Part shown: positions 16,543 through 25,276 of the stretch, piece by piece
Layout: each line of letters opens with the position of its first letter
Position numbering within the stretch: the stretch's first letter is position 1
DNA from: B10-G9 sp963712165
GTDB lineage: Bacteria; Chloroflexota; Anaerolineae; Anaerolineales; UBA11858
DNA: 64,000 nt
Reading direction: 5' to 3'
NCBI GenBank assembly: GCA_963712165.1
Contig: CAVQGY010000004.1
Location: forward strand, 1 to 64,000
Notes under the pieces: model-generated
Told to the model about the DNA's origin: nothing
What the model saw: the letters and a program-made list of their open reading frames with translations, nothing else
Databases searched by the model: none
Program-made: the position numbers and the translations under genes

Positions 16543-16719
16543 GGTTAAGGAGCCGATTGGATCATAAGTTGGAGTAGAAAATGTACCAAAAGTGTTAATC
16601 TCCCATATGATTAGGGTCCTGCAGGGGAAAGAGCATATCTCTGTGTTAAAATGAGTGCTGGGGAGATTATTCTATTGAGAGTAGAAGGTTCTGCCCCGAA
16701 ATAGCAACAAGTATATTGG

Positions 16720-19317
16720 ATGGTAGTGATCAATGATCGAGGGAACATTTTAATGCCGGGTACACGCTGGAGCTCTGAACTCATGGAACTTCTCGATTGG
16801 GTGAATCGCGAGGATCTATCCCTCGATGATATCTTCCTGGGTTCGGTGGTAGCCAATTTTGATGACCCGGAAGGCAGCGAACAGGACGAGATCAACCAGG
16901 AAGCCCTGATTGGCCGCATCCCGGATGAACTGCCCATACTCCCCTTACGGGGATTGGTGGTCTATCCGGAAACCGCAGTACCACTTTCTATCGGCCAACC
17001 GCGATCCATCCGGCTGGTAGATGATGTGCTCTCAGTTGATGACCGCCTGATTGGTTTGGTCACCTCGAAAGATCCCCAGAACGAACATCCCGGACCGGAT
17101 GACCTCTACCAGGTAGGGACAGTAGCCTCCGTTCACCGCCTGTTCCGGGCTCCAGATGGCACTATTCGCCTCCTGGTCCAAGGAATTACCCGTTTTCATA
17201 TCAAGGAATTTGTCCAGGAAGAACCCTATTTGAAAGCCAAGATCAAGCTTTCCCCCGTAAAGGTCGAGCGGGATCTGGAGATCGATGCCCTGACCCGCCA
17301 GGCCAGGGATCAATTTGGGGAGATCACCAATCTGGTGCCCGCCGTACCCCAGGAGTTGGTGGATGCGGTTATGACCCTCGACGACCCTCTACAGGTGGTC
17401 TATACGGTTGCCAATTTCCAGCGCCTGGAGCTGAAGGAAGCCCAGGAACTATTGGAGCTGAATTCGGTTTCAGAGAAACTGCACAAGCTGGTCAATTTCC
17501 TGACCCGGGAACTGGAAATGCTGGAGATCGGCCAGCGGATCCAGAACCAGGCCCGCTCAGAGATCGAAAAAGTGCAGCGGGAGTATTTCCTCCGGGAACA
17601 AATGAAAGCCATTCGCTCGGAACTGGGTGAAGAAGATGACCAGATGGTGGAAATTGATGAGTTCCGGCGCCAGATCGTAGAAGCAGCAATGCCTGAAGAG
17701 GCCGATAAACAGGCCAAAAGAGAGCTGGACCGGATGTCCCATTTGCCTTCAGCTGCAGCAGAATACGGTGTGATCCGGACTTATCTGGACTGGATGGTCA
17801 CTCTCCCTTGGTCAGAAATAACAGAAGACAACCTGGATATTTCCTGGGCCCGGAACGTGCTGGACGAAGACCATTATGGACTGGAAGATGTAAAGGAAAG
17901 GATCCTGGAATTCCTAGCTGTGCGAAAACTTCGCAAAGAGCGGGAGGGGGAGATCGATCAGAATTATGAAGATGATATCCGCCAGATCCGGGAAGGAGTG
18001 ATCCTGTGTTTTGTGGGACCTCCCGGGGTGGGAAAGACCTCACTGGGACGGTCGATTGCCAGGTCGATGGGGCGAGAGTTCATCCGCATTTCGCTTGGCG
18101 GCGTACGTGATGAAGCTGAGATCCGGGGACACAGGCGGACCTATATTGGAGCCATGCCTGGCAGAATACTCCAGGCTCTGCGCCGGGTAGGTAAAAACAA
18201 CCCTGTATTTATGCTGGATGAGATCGATAAATTGGGCCGGGATTACCGGGGCGACCCAACGTCAGCCCTGCTGGAAGTTCTCGACCCGGAGCAGAACAGT
18301 GAATTCAGGGACCATTATCTGGAGGTAGCCTATGACCTTTCCAAGGTGATGTTCATCACCACCGCAAATTTGCTTGAGCCTATCCCTTCACCACTTCGAG
18401 ACCGGATGGAGATCATCAAATTATCCGGTTATACGGATAAGGAAAAGAAGGCCATTGCCAAAGGTTATCTTATTCCCAGGCAGATCAGGGAAAATGGTCT
18501 CCGGGCGAAAGAGATCTCCTTTTCGGATGCCGCGCTACAGAGGATTATCCGTTCCTATACAAGGGAATCTGGTGTCAGGAACCTGGAGCGTGAGATCGGC
18601 AGTTTGTGCCGTAAAGTGGTGACTTTGATTGCAGAAGGCAAGGCTCAAAAAGTGAAGGTTGGCGTCGATCAGGTGGAGGAGTATTTGGGCAGGCCCCGCT
18701 ATTATGGCGATGAGGAACTGGCCAATCGGACCTCAATGCCTGGCGTGGCAACAGGATTGGCCTGGACATCCACCGGAGGTGAAGTATTATTTGTGGAAGC
18801 GACTGCTATGCCCGGAAAGAATAATTTCCAGCTGACTGGGTCTTTGGGAGACGTGATGAAGGAATCTGCCCAGGCAGCGCTCTCCTATGTGCGGTCCAAT
18901 GCGGATAAACTGGGTTTGAACTTGGATTTCTACACAGATCAGGATATTCATCTTCATGTACCGGCTGGTGCCCAGCCGAAAGATGGACCTTCAGCTGGGG
19001 TGACCATGGCCACAGCGCTGGTATCATTAATCTCTGATAAGCCAGTAAAAAGCGCCGTCAGCATGACCGGTGAAATCACCCTGCGCGGTCAGGTCCTCCC
19101 GGTTGGAGGAATTAAAGAGAAGGTGCTGGCAGCCTATAGGGCGGGATCTAAAACAGTGATCCTACCCAAGAAGAACCAGGCAGATCTAGAAGAGGATATT
19201 CCAGAGGAAGTGCTCGAAAAGATTAAGTTCATATTTGTTGAGAATATTGAAGAGGTATTAAAAGCTGCCCTCACAAAGGGGACAGCCCCAAACCAGAAGG
19301 CAAAATCTTCCAAATGA
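16720..19317 (+). CDS. lon: ATP-dependent protease Lon
   Basis: Lon, the soluble hexameric AAA+ serine protease that degrades misfolded and regulatory proteins. The 865 residues show the N-terminal substrate domain starting at LPILPLRGLVVYP (about 71), a coiled-coil region, Walker A GPPGVGKT (433-440), Walker B VFMLDEIDK, and the protease dyad S758 (PSAG) and K801 (GGIKEK). An extra acidic segment of about 65 residues precedes the usual start; ATG 16720 is in a weak context and ATG 16753 is an alternative. The gene diverges from ferritin and stands alone. I saw no CIRCE or other heat-shock operator in front. Confidence 0.96.
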   Translation: MVVINDRGNILMPGTRWSSELMELLDWVNREDLSLDDIFLGSVVANFDDPEGSEQDEINQEALIGRIPDELPILPLRGLVVYPETAVPLSIGQPRSIRLVDDVLSVDDRLIGLVTSKDPQNEHPGPDDLYQVGTVASVHRLFRAPDGTIRLLVQGITRFHIKEFVQEEPYLKAKIKLSPVKVERDLEIDALTRQARDQFGEITNLVPAVPQELVDAVMTLDDPLQVVYTVANFQRLELKEAQELLELNSVSEKLHKLVNFLTRELEMLEIGQRIQNQARSEIEKVQREYFLREQMKAIRSELGEEDDQMVEIDEFRRQIVEAAMPEEADKQAKRELDRMSHLPSAAAEYGVIRTYLDWMVTLPWSEITEDNLDISWARNVLDEDHYGLEDVKERILEFLAVRKLRKEREGEIDQNYEDDIRQIREGVILCFVGPPGVGKTSLGRSIARSMGREFIRISLGGVRDEAEIRGHRRTYIGAMPGRILQALRRVGKNNPVFMLDEIDKLGRDYRGDPTSALLEVLDPEQNSEFRDHYLEVAYDLSKVMFITTANLLEPIPSPLRDRMEIIKLSGYTDKEKKAIAKGYLIPRQIRENGLRAKEISFSDAALQRIIRSYTRESGVRNLEREIGSLCRKVVTLIAEGKAQKVKVGVDQVEEYLGRPRYYGDEELANRTSMPGVATGLAWTSTGGEVLFVEATAMPGKNNFQLTGSLGDVMKESAQAALSYVRSNADKLGLNLDFYTDQDIHLHVPAGAQPKDGPSAGVTMATALVSLISDKPVKSAVSMTGEITLRGQVLPVGGIKEKVLAAYRAGSKTVILPKKNQADLEEDIPEEVLEKIKFIFVENIEEVLKAALTKGTAPNQKAKSSK

Positions 19318-19534
19318 GCCTTTGGGCTGGTCGAGGTTGCCGTATTTGTTTTATTAAATTGCGCAGAGGAACAACAATAACAGGACTGAACGTATTATTG
19401 ACCAGGTAGATTCAATTCATGCCACTAACTATTGGCAGCCAAATTCAATTCCTGGTCCTGAAGTGTCTTTTGTTCCCTCCGTAATGTATATATTTGACGA
19501 GTTTTCAGGATGAACCATAAAAGAAGGAAATCAG

Positions 19535-19567
19535 TTGATTTTCTTCACTGTGGGCCTGTATACAGGT
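19535..19567 (+). promoter_or_regulatory. Promoter of the PHP-AlbA_2 gene with palindrome
   Basis: TTGATT (19535-19540), 18-bp spacer, TATACA (19559-19564) preceded by TG. The -10 is embedded in the perfect 12-bp palindrome CCTGTATACAGG (19556-19567), which looks like a repressor site. The TGTATACA core also occurs in the satD operators. The rest of the gap 19318-19534 shows nothing I recognise. Confidence 0.5.
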
Positions 19568-19599
19568 TATAGCCTGAAAACTGCAATAGCGAGGTTATT

Positions 19600-21348
19600 G
19601 TGACAAATAATCAATCTGCCGGGTTGGTTTGGTATTCGATGGATATCCATCTCCATACCCCGGCTTCGGAAGACTATCTACAGCCTGATATTGGATATCT
19701 TGATATCCTCAAACAAGCCGCAGTGAAAGGCCTGGATATCATCGCCTTTACAGATCACAACACAGTGGCTGGTTATCGGCGGATGATGGAGGAAATCGAC
19801 CAGCTTAAACTGCTCCAGGGTCTTAATCGATTGCTCCCAGATGAGGAGATCAGGCTTTCAGAATATCAAAAAATACTCAGCCGCATTCTGGTGCTACCAG
19901 GCTTCGAGTTCACAGCGACATTTGGATTCCATATCCTGGCGATATTCCCGGCTGATAAACCCGTGCGTGATATTGAACACCTCCTGCTGGAATTGAATAT
20001 TCCTTCAGAGAAGTTGGACGAGGGTTCGGTCACTGTGGGAGCCAGCGTGGATGTGTTAACCGCTTATAAAGCCATCCGGGAAGCAGGAGGTATGGCTATC
20101 GCAGCCCATGCCAATTCCAATAATGGAGTGGCGATGAGGCGCTTCCCCTTCGGAGGGCAAACCAAGATCGCTTATACCCAGGATCCGGATCTCTTTGCGA
20201 TAGAAGTGACGGACCTGGATAAAAAAGGACGTCATTCAACAGCGTTTTTCTTCAGCGGTAATAAACCAGAATATCCCCGCAGGATGCATTGTATCCAGGG
20301 CTCTGATGCCCACCTACTTGTCAAGAACGGGGCCTTTGCAAATAAACTAGGAGTAGGGGAGCGGACCACAGATGTACGGCTCCAGGATAAGAGCTTTAAG
20401 GCTCTCAAAGAACTCTTCCAGAGTAATAACTATTCCCGCACTCGCCCCCACCGCCACAGCTCCCAACCAGCCTACGACTTCATCCGCGAAGCCCGCCAGG
20501 AAGGGGCTACCTTCATGCAGGATTTTCATGACAAGATCACGGTCAGGGGTGGAAACCAGTATTCGATCATTGCGGATATTTGCGCTTTTGCCAATTCCAA
20601 TGGCGGCACACTCTATCTAGGCTTATCAGCGGATCCTGATGCGGTTTTTGAGGGTATTCCACGTCCCAATCAGAGTATTGAGAAGCTCAAGGCTGAGATC
20701 GACAAGAGAATTAGTCCAGAGCTAGCCTGCAAATTTGAGGTCTTGGAGACCCAGGGGAAAAAAGTCATCCAGGTGATGATTCCCAAGGGCGATGATCCTC
20801 CTTTTGCGGTGGACGATAACAAGATCTACATCAGGACAGAGACTGAAACAGGCATGGCTGTCCGGGATGAGATAGTGGATATGGTCCTTCAGGGGAAAAA
20901 ACAAGGATCGAAAAAAACAGAAGAGAACCAGGCATCCCCGCTGCCGATCCCTGGCACGAAAGATGTTTATGAAATAACTTCCACCCCTGAGACGGATGAC
21001 AGTGACCAGGATCCTCCCCGGACAGGTGTGGAGGTCGTCTCAGTTACCAAACGGGGAGGTGACAACTATTATGAGGTCCGCGACCTGCGCAACGGGAACG
21101 TGGTAAAGAATGTGACCCTGAAATCCTCACGCCGCCTGTGGCATTATGCCCTCACGCAGTATTCCAAACTCCCATCCAAGATCGAATCCATGGATATCCA
21201 ATGGCAGGGAGATCTGGGCTTGGTTTCAAAAAAGAAGAGAGGGAATTTCAGCAGCTATGATTTGATAGAACGCACCAATGATGGCTACCGCCATTATTAT
21301 GGAGTCACGGATGATGGCATTCATGGCCGCTGGGAAGTCCTGATATAG
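19600..21348 (+). CDS. PHP phosphoesterase / AlbA_2 (Schlafen-type) fusion protein
   Basis: A 582-residue fusion, GTG start with GAGG five bases upstream. The first 270 residues form a PHP domain: DIHLHTP, AFTDHNT, a GFEFT strand, a late AAHANSN and a GSDAHLL, which supply the usual metal-binding His/Asp set. PHP enzymes hydrolyse phosphoesters, including DNA ends. About residues 297-430 form an AlbA_2 domain (GNQYSIIADICAFANSNGGTLYLG), as found in Schlafen-like nucleic-acid-binding proteins. A Gln/Ser/Pro-rich linker leads to a C-terminal 110-residue domain I do not recognise. A nuclease or nucleic-acid-sensing role is inferred. A MogA/MoaB gene follows after 12 nt. Confidence 0.85.
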   Translation: MTNNQSAGLVWYSMDIHLHTPASEDYLQPDIGYLDILKQAAVKGLDIIAFTDHNTVAGYRRMMEEIDQLKLLQGLNRLLPDEEIRLSEYQKILSRILVLPGFEFTATFGFHILAIFPADKPVRDIEHLLLELNIPSEKLDEGSVTVGASVDVLTAYKAIREAGGMAIAAHANSNNGVAMRRFPFGGQTKIAYTQDPDLFAIEVTDLDKKGRHSTAFFFSGNKPEYPRRMHCIQGSDAHLLVKNGAFANKLGVGERTTDVRLQDKSFKALKELFQSNNYSRTRPHRHSSQPAYDFIREARQEGATFMQDFHDKITVRGGNQYSIIADICAFANSNGGTLYLGLSADPDAVFEGIPRPNQSIEKLKAEIDKRISPELACKFEVLETQGKKVIQVMIPKGDDPPFAVDDNKIYIRTETETGMAVRDEIVDMVLQGKKQGSKKTEENQASPLPIPGTKDVYEITSTPETDDSDQDPPRTGVEVVSVTKRGGDNYYEVRDLRNGNVVKNVTLKSSRRLWHYALTQYSKLPSKIESMDIQWQGDLGLVSKKKRGNFSSYDLIERTNDGYRHYYGVTDDGIHGRWEVLI

Positions 21349-21360
21349 GACAGCTGATCA

Positions 21361-21873
21361 ATGATCTTGAATTTTGGCATTCTCACGATCTCTGACCGGT
21401 CCGCTGCCGGAAAAAGGGAGGACCTGTCTGGACCTGCCCTGGTCCGGGCAGTCCAGGAAGCTGGTTGGCTTGTCAACCAAACCGCTGTCATCCCGGATGA
21501 CTTCCAGGAGATTGTGGATGTGCTGATTGCCTGGGCAGATGAAGGATCGTCATCTGTGATATTGACAACCGGGGGCACTGGATTTTCTCCCCGGGATATC
21601 ACTCCGGAGGCAACCCGGGCTGTGATCGAAAGGGATGCACCCGGGCTGGCCGAGGCCATGCGCACGGGTAGTCTAATGATCACTCCCCATGCCATGCTGT
21701 CCAGGGCAGCAGCTGGCATTCGAAAGAGTACATTGATCATCAACCTGCCTGGGAGCCCCAAAGGCGCCCTGGAAAATTTCAGGATACTGGCCCCTGTGCT
21801 GCATCATGCTGTGCAGTTGTTAAGGGGTGATCAGGATGCCGAGAGGGGACACGATCCAGGTCGGGCGATCTAA
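21361..21873 (+). CDS. MogA/MoaB family molybdopterin-binding protein
   Basis: A 170-residue MoCF-biosynthesis domain. It has the family's GILTISDRSAAG start, the TTGGTGFSPRDITPEAT loop and the NLPGSPKG motif that bind molybdopterin. MogA adenylylates molybdopterin before metal insertion; MoaB homologues can do the same. No other cofactor gene lies in the window, so the pathway must be completed elsewhere. The C-terminal tail (RGDQDAERGHDPGRAI) is charged and probably disordered. It starts 12 nt after the PHP-AlbA_2 gene without a clear Shine-Dalgarno sequence and is followed by a strong hairpin. Confidence 0.9.
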   Translation: MILNFGILTISDRSAAGKREDLSGPALVRAVQEAGWLVNQTAVIPDDFQEIVDVLIAWADEGSSSVILTTGGTGFSPRDITPEATRAVIERDAPGLAEAMRTGSLMITPHAMLSRAAAGIRKSTLIINLPGSPKGALENFRILAPVLHHAVQLLRGDQDAERGHDPGRAI

Positions 21874-21886
21874 GAATGTATAAACG

Positions 21887-21929
21887 AAAAGGAAGCGGGA
21901 TCCTGATTGATAGGATCCCGCTTCCTTTT
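21887..21929. terminator. Bidirectional terminator, perfect 18-bp stem
   Basis: AAAAGGAAGCGGGATCCT and its exact complement enclose a 7-nt loop. A-run on one side and T-run on the other suit intrinsic termination in both directions, between the convergent MoaB-like and acyl-CoA dehydrogenase genes. Confidence 0.9.
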
Positions 21930-21943
21930 ATTTAAGGTTTTGG

Positions 21944-23107
21944 TTAAGGAATCTGCAGCGGTCCATCCTCGAAGACACGGCGGGCGATCACCAGGCGCTG
22001 GATCTCGCTGGTGCCTTCGCCGATGGTCATCAGCCGGGCGGCTTTGTACATGGCTTCTACAGGGTATTCGCGGCTGTATCCATAGGAGCCGTGGATCTGA
22101 ATTGCGCTGTAAGCTGCCCGTTCAGCCATTTCCGTGGCATATAACTTGGCAGCAGCTCCTGCTTTAGTGAAGGGTTTTCCCTGGTCTTTCAACCAGGCCG
22201 CATAATAGACCATCAGCCGGGCGGCGTGGATTTCAGTTGCCGCGTCGGCAACCATCCATTGGATGGCCTGGTGGTCCTTTAGTTTCACTCCAAAGGATTC
22301 ACGTTCCCGAGCGTAATCCAGGGCTTCCTCCAGTGCGGCCTGGGCGATGCCTACCGATAGCGCGGCAACGCTGATCCGCCCACCATCGAGGACATGCAGG
22401 GTCTGTTGAAGTCCCTCGCCTTCCACACCCAGCAGAGATTCTGCCGGGATCCGGACATTTTCATAACGGACTTCGTGACTGTGAGTCCCACCAGCCCCCA
22501 TTTTCTTTTCGGGTGGTGCGATGGTCAAACCCGCCGCATCAGTAGGTACGATGAACATGCTCATGCCACGGGAACCTTTTTCCGGGTCTGAGATGGCCAA
22601 GGTGACGATAAAGTCTGCCGCTCCAGCGTTGGTGATCCAGGCTTTGGATCCATGCAGCACCCAGTCATCACTGTCTTTTTTTGCGTTGGTTTGAATATTC
22701 CGAAGATCGGAGCCAGCCTGCGGTTCGGTGAGGGCCAACGCGCTGAGTTTTCCCTCCCCGGTAGCAGCCGGGGGAAGGTAAGCCTGTTTCTGGTCTTGAG
22801 AGCCAAAATAGACCACCGCTGCGCATCCCAGCTCATTATGGGCTTCGACAGTCAAAGCAGTGCCGCCATCTCCCCAGGCGATTTCTTCAATAGCGATGGC
22901 CGAGCTGATCGGATCGAGTTCTGCCCCGCCGAATTCTTCCGGCACACTCATTCCCAAAAGACCCAGCGGTCCCATTTTTTTGAGTAGTGGAGGAGGAATC
23001 TGTTCGTGTTCGTTGATTTCCTGGGCAAGGGGTTTGATTTCCTTCTTCACGAAATCATGCACAGTTTTCCGCCATAAGCGTTGCTCTTCAGATAACTGGA
23101 AATCCAT
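21944..23107 (-). CDS. Acyl-CoA dehydrogenase
   Basis: FAD-dependent enzyme that introduces a 2,3 double bond into acyl-CoA and passes electrons to ETF. The start is ATG 23107 (MDFQLSEEQRLW), with AAGGAGG just upstream; the reading frame continues 38 codons further up but without family similarity. It has 387 residues, normal for the family. Signatures include LTEPQAGSD, the WITNAG FAD loop, DYARERESFG and the C-terminal IGEGTSEIQR containing the usual catalytic Glu. Chain-length preference cannot be read. It is a single gene: no ETF, thiolase or hydratase is nearby. It diverges from an SDR gene. Confidence 0.93.
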   Translation of the reverse strand: MDFQLSEEQRLWRKTVHDFVKKEIKPLAQEINEHEQIPPPLLKKMGPLGLLGMSVPEEFGGAELDPISSAIAIEEIAWGDGGTALTVEAHNELGCAAVVYFGSQDQKQAYLPPAATGEGKLSALALTEPQAGSDLRNIQTNAKKDSDDWVLHGSKAWITNAGAADFIVTLAISDPEKGSRGMSMFIVPTDAAGLTIAPPEKKMGAGGTHSHEVRYENVRIPAESLLGVEGEGLQQTLHVLDGGRISVAALSVGIAQAALEEALDYARERESFGVKLKDHQAIQWMVADAATEIHAARLMVYYAAWLKDQGKPFTKAGAAAKLYATEMAERAAYSAIQIHGSYGYSREYPVEAMYKAARLMTIGEGTSEIQRLVIARRVFEDGPLQIP

Positions 23108-23299
23108 CCGGGCCTCCTTTCCGGGTAGATGGGATGGTGATGATCCCATTCCTGGCCACTGCGAAGTGAGATCATCCGAGAGTACAATCTCCATTCTAAT
23201 CGGAACTCCTTCCAGAATCAATCATACTTAATCTGATTTTGAGCTCTTCTCTCTCTGGTAAAATCAATTCATAATGGGAACCAACAGGAGAGCAAAGCT

Positions 23300-24124
23300 A
23301 TGAATTCATCTCCAGTTGTAGTTATTACTGGCGCATCTTCAGGCATTGGAGAGAAGACCGCTCTTGTCTTGGGAGAGCAGGGATACCGCCTGGTTCTGGC
23401 AGCGCGCCGGGTCGATCTCCTGGAAAAGATTGTGGAGCAGATCCTTCACTCCGGCGGGGATGCGATCGCGGTGGGCCTGGATATATCCGAGAAGGAACAA
23501 ATCATCAATCTGGTTGATAGGGCGATTGACCATTATGGGCGGATTGATATCCTGGTGAATAATGCGGGTTCGGCCAGGCATCTCTGGTTGGATGAGCTGT
23601 CCCTTGAGGATGATATTTCCAAACAATTACATGTGAATCTGATCGGCATGATCCAACTCACCCGGCTTGTGCTGACGGGTATGCTGGAGGCGGGGAAGGG
23701 ACAGATCATCCATATTTCATCGGTAGCTGCCTGGGTAGGTGTGCCAACCTATTCGATCTATAATGCGGCAAAATATGGGGCCAGAGGGTTCATGGCAGGT
23801 TTACGCCGTGAGCTCCGGGGCACAGGCGTGGTAGTGTCTGAGATCTTTCCAGGAGCTGTGGATACAGAATTTGCGGTTGACCCGAAAGTGAATTGGAAGT
23901 CCAGGACAGTCGCACCGGCTTTTGCGCTGGCTTCACCCCAGACTGTTGCGGAGAAGATCCTCTACCTGATCCGCCGCAGGAAGGTAAAAGCCGTTATCCC
24001 CTGGTTCATGTCGCTGGTTATCTGGATCAACGGCATCTTTCCTTGTTTTATCAGCTGGTTGCTTTCTCTATTTTTCTATACAAAGGATGGGATACGCTAT
24101 TCCTGGCGCCAGAGAGTGGAATAA
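23300..24124 (+). CDS. Short-chain dehydrogenase/reductase (SDR)
   Basis: A 274-residue classical SDR. It has the TGASSGIG nucleotide-binding loop near the N-terminus, NNAG near residue 90, and the catalytic Ser-Tyr-Lys set (ISSVAAWVG, YNAAK near 155). RR residues after the second strand (LAARRVD) favour NADPH. The C-terminal 40 residues hold a hydrophobic segment (VIPWFMSLVIWINGIFPCFI) that would anchor the enzyme to the membrane, as in lipid-acting SDRs. Substrate unknown. AGGAGAG lies 7 nt before the ATG. It diverges from the acyl-CoA dehydrogenase gene, so a shared lipid role is possible but unproven. Confidence 0.92.
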   Translation: MNSSPVVVITGASSGIGEKTALVLGEQGYRLVLAARRVDLLEKIVEQILHSGGDAIAVGLDISEKEQIINLVDRAIDHYGRIDILVNNAGSARHLWLDELSLEDDISKQLHVNLIGMIQLTRLVLTGMLEAGKGQIIHISSVAAWVGVPTYSIYNAAKYGARGFMAGLRRELRGTGVVVSEIFPGAVDTEFAVDPKVNWKSRTVAPAFALASPQTVAEKILYLIRRRKVKAVIPWFMSLVIWINGIFPCFISWLLSLFFYTKDGIRYSWRQRVE

Positions 24125-24148
24125 AAAAAACAGCCCCGGCGGGGGCTG
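24123..24148 (-). terminator. Intrinsic terminator of the coaD operon
   Basis: CAGCCCC (24131-24137) pairs with GGGGCTG (24142-24148) around a 4-nt loop. On the minus strand the stem is followed by eight T residues (24123-24130), a textbook terminator 25 nt after the coiled-coil gene. The T-run overlaps the SDR stop codon. Confidence 0.92.
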
Positions 24149-24173
24149 TGGTATTTCTTATCCGTTTTTCTGC

Positions 24174-24668
24174 CTATTTCCTTTTATCTCCCATACCTTG
24201 ATCTGGGTCCGGCCCTAAGAATTTGTTCTCCTCTTCCAGGATATATATGCCATTCCTGACCTGGTTCAGCACTCGCTCCAGGGCAATCTCAAGGTTGGTC
24301 AGGGTCTCTGCAACGTACTCATCCGCCTCGGCCTGGGTTTTTTGAGCCTTGATTTCCGCCTCTGATTCGATATCTTTGGCCTTTTTCTTTGCATCCCGGA
24401 CGATGTTATCCCGATCTGTCAATTGATCGCTTTTTTCCTTGGCGATACTGACTGTTCGGTCTGCTTCTTCCTTGGCCTGAGCGATTACCCGGTCTTTCTG
24501 GGCCAGGATCTGTTGAGACTTCTTGACCTCTTCCGGAATAGCAACACGCATCTGGTCTATGATGTCCAGCATGCGATCTTCATCAATGATGACATTGCGG
24601 GTGAAAGGGATATCACGGCCGCTATTTATCAATTCTTCCAGTCGGTCTACCAGGTGTAGAATGTCCAT
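24174..24668 (-). CDS. DivIVA/SepIVA-like coiled-coil protein
   Basis: A 164-residue, highly charged protein. After an N-terminal GRDIPFTRNVIIDEDRMLDIID segment, residues 45-125 form a long Ala/Glu/Lys/Gln-rich coiled coil, and the C-terminus ends in LEEENKFLGPDPDQ. This layout and several positions recall the mycobacterial septation factor SepIVA and other DivIVA-like proteins that mark sites of cell growth or division. That assignment is by remembered similarity, so moderate. The start has GGAGGG five bases upstream. It is the last gene after coaD and is ended by a strong terminator. Confidence 0.75.
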   Translation of the reverse strand: MDILHLVDRLEELINSGRDIPFTRNVIIDEDRMLDIIDQMRVAIPEEVKKSQQILAQKDRVIAQAKEEADRTVSIAKEKSDQLTDRDNIVRDAKKKAKDIESEAEIKAQKTQAEADEYVAETLTNLEIALERVLNQVRNGIYILEEENKFLGPDPDQGMGDKRK

Positions 24669-24718
24669 GCTTACCCTCCAACAGAAGTATCCTTTAGTAT
24701 ATCACGAAAAGGAATTCC

Positions 24719-25243
24719 TCAGTCTCGCAGGGATGTGTGGGGAACGATAGACTGCTCACTGCCCAGTTCCTGGAAACGTTTTCTTAAAGCCAGGGCAACT
24801 TCTGGAGGGACCATTGAGCTGACATCCCCTCCCAAAGCTGCGATTTCCCGAACGGTGGCCCCGCTCAGGAAGGTATGGTCTTTGTTCGTGATCAGGGCTA
24901 CCACTTCGATATCAGGTGAAAGGCTGTGATTTGCGAGTGCCATCCGGAACTCATACTCGAAATCTGAAAAAACACGCAATCCTCGTACGATCACCTGTGC
25001 ATCTATCTGGTGGCAGAAATCAACTGTTAGGCCGCTGTAGCCGGTGACTTTGATATTGGAGGTCTTATTCAATGCCAATTCAACCAGCGCAATTCTTTCT
25101 TCCGGTGGGAAGAGGATCTTTTTGATGGGTTTGTCATAAACAGCCACAATAACTTCATCAAACATGCGGGAAGCACGCTGGGCGATATCTATATGACCAA
25201 AATGGACAGGATCGAAAGTGCCAGGAAAGACCGCTCTTATCAT
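24719..25243 (-). CDS. coaD: Phosphopantetheine adenylyltransferase
   Basis: CoaD transfers AMP from ATP to 4'-phosphopantetheine in coenzyme A synthesis. The 174 residues show the nucleotidyltransferase TFDPVHFGH motif at the N-terminus, the RGLR segment (VRGLRVFSDFEYE) and the C-terminal LSGATVREIA helix. The C-terminal tail (GSEQSIVPHTSLRD) is slightly longer than usual. AAGGAG lies six bases before ATG 25243. It sits 33 nt downstream of recG, an arrangement common in bacteria, and probably shares its transcript. Confidence 0.97.
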   Translation of the reverse strand: MIRAVFPGTFDPVHFGHIDIAQRASRMFDEVIVAVYDKPIKKILFPPEERIALVELALNKTSNIKVTGYSGLTVDFCHQIDAQVIVRGLRVFSDFEYEFRMALANHSLSPDIEVVALITNKDHTFLSGATVREIAALGGDVSSMVPPEVALALRKRFQELGSEQSIVPHTSLRD

Positions 25244-25276
25244 CTTGTACTCCTTGCCTTGGGTTCTCGATGTATT

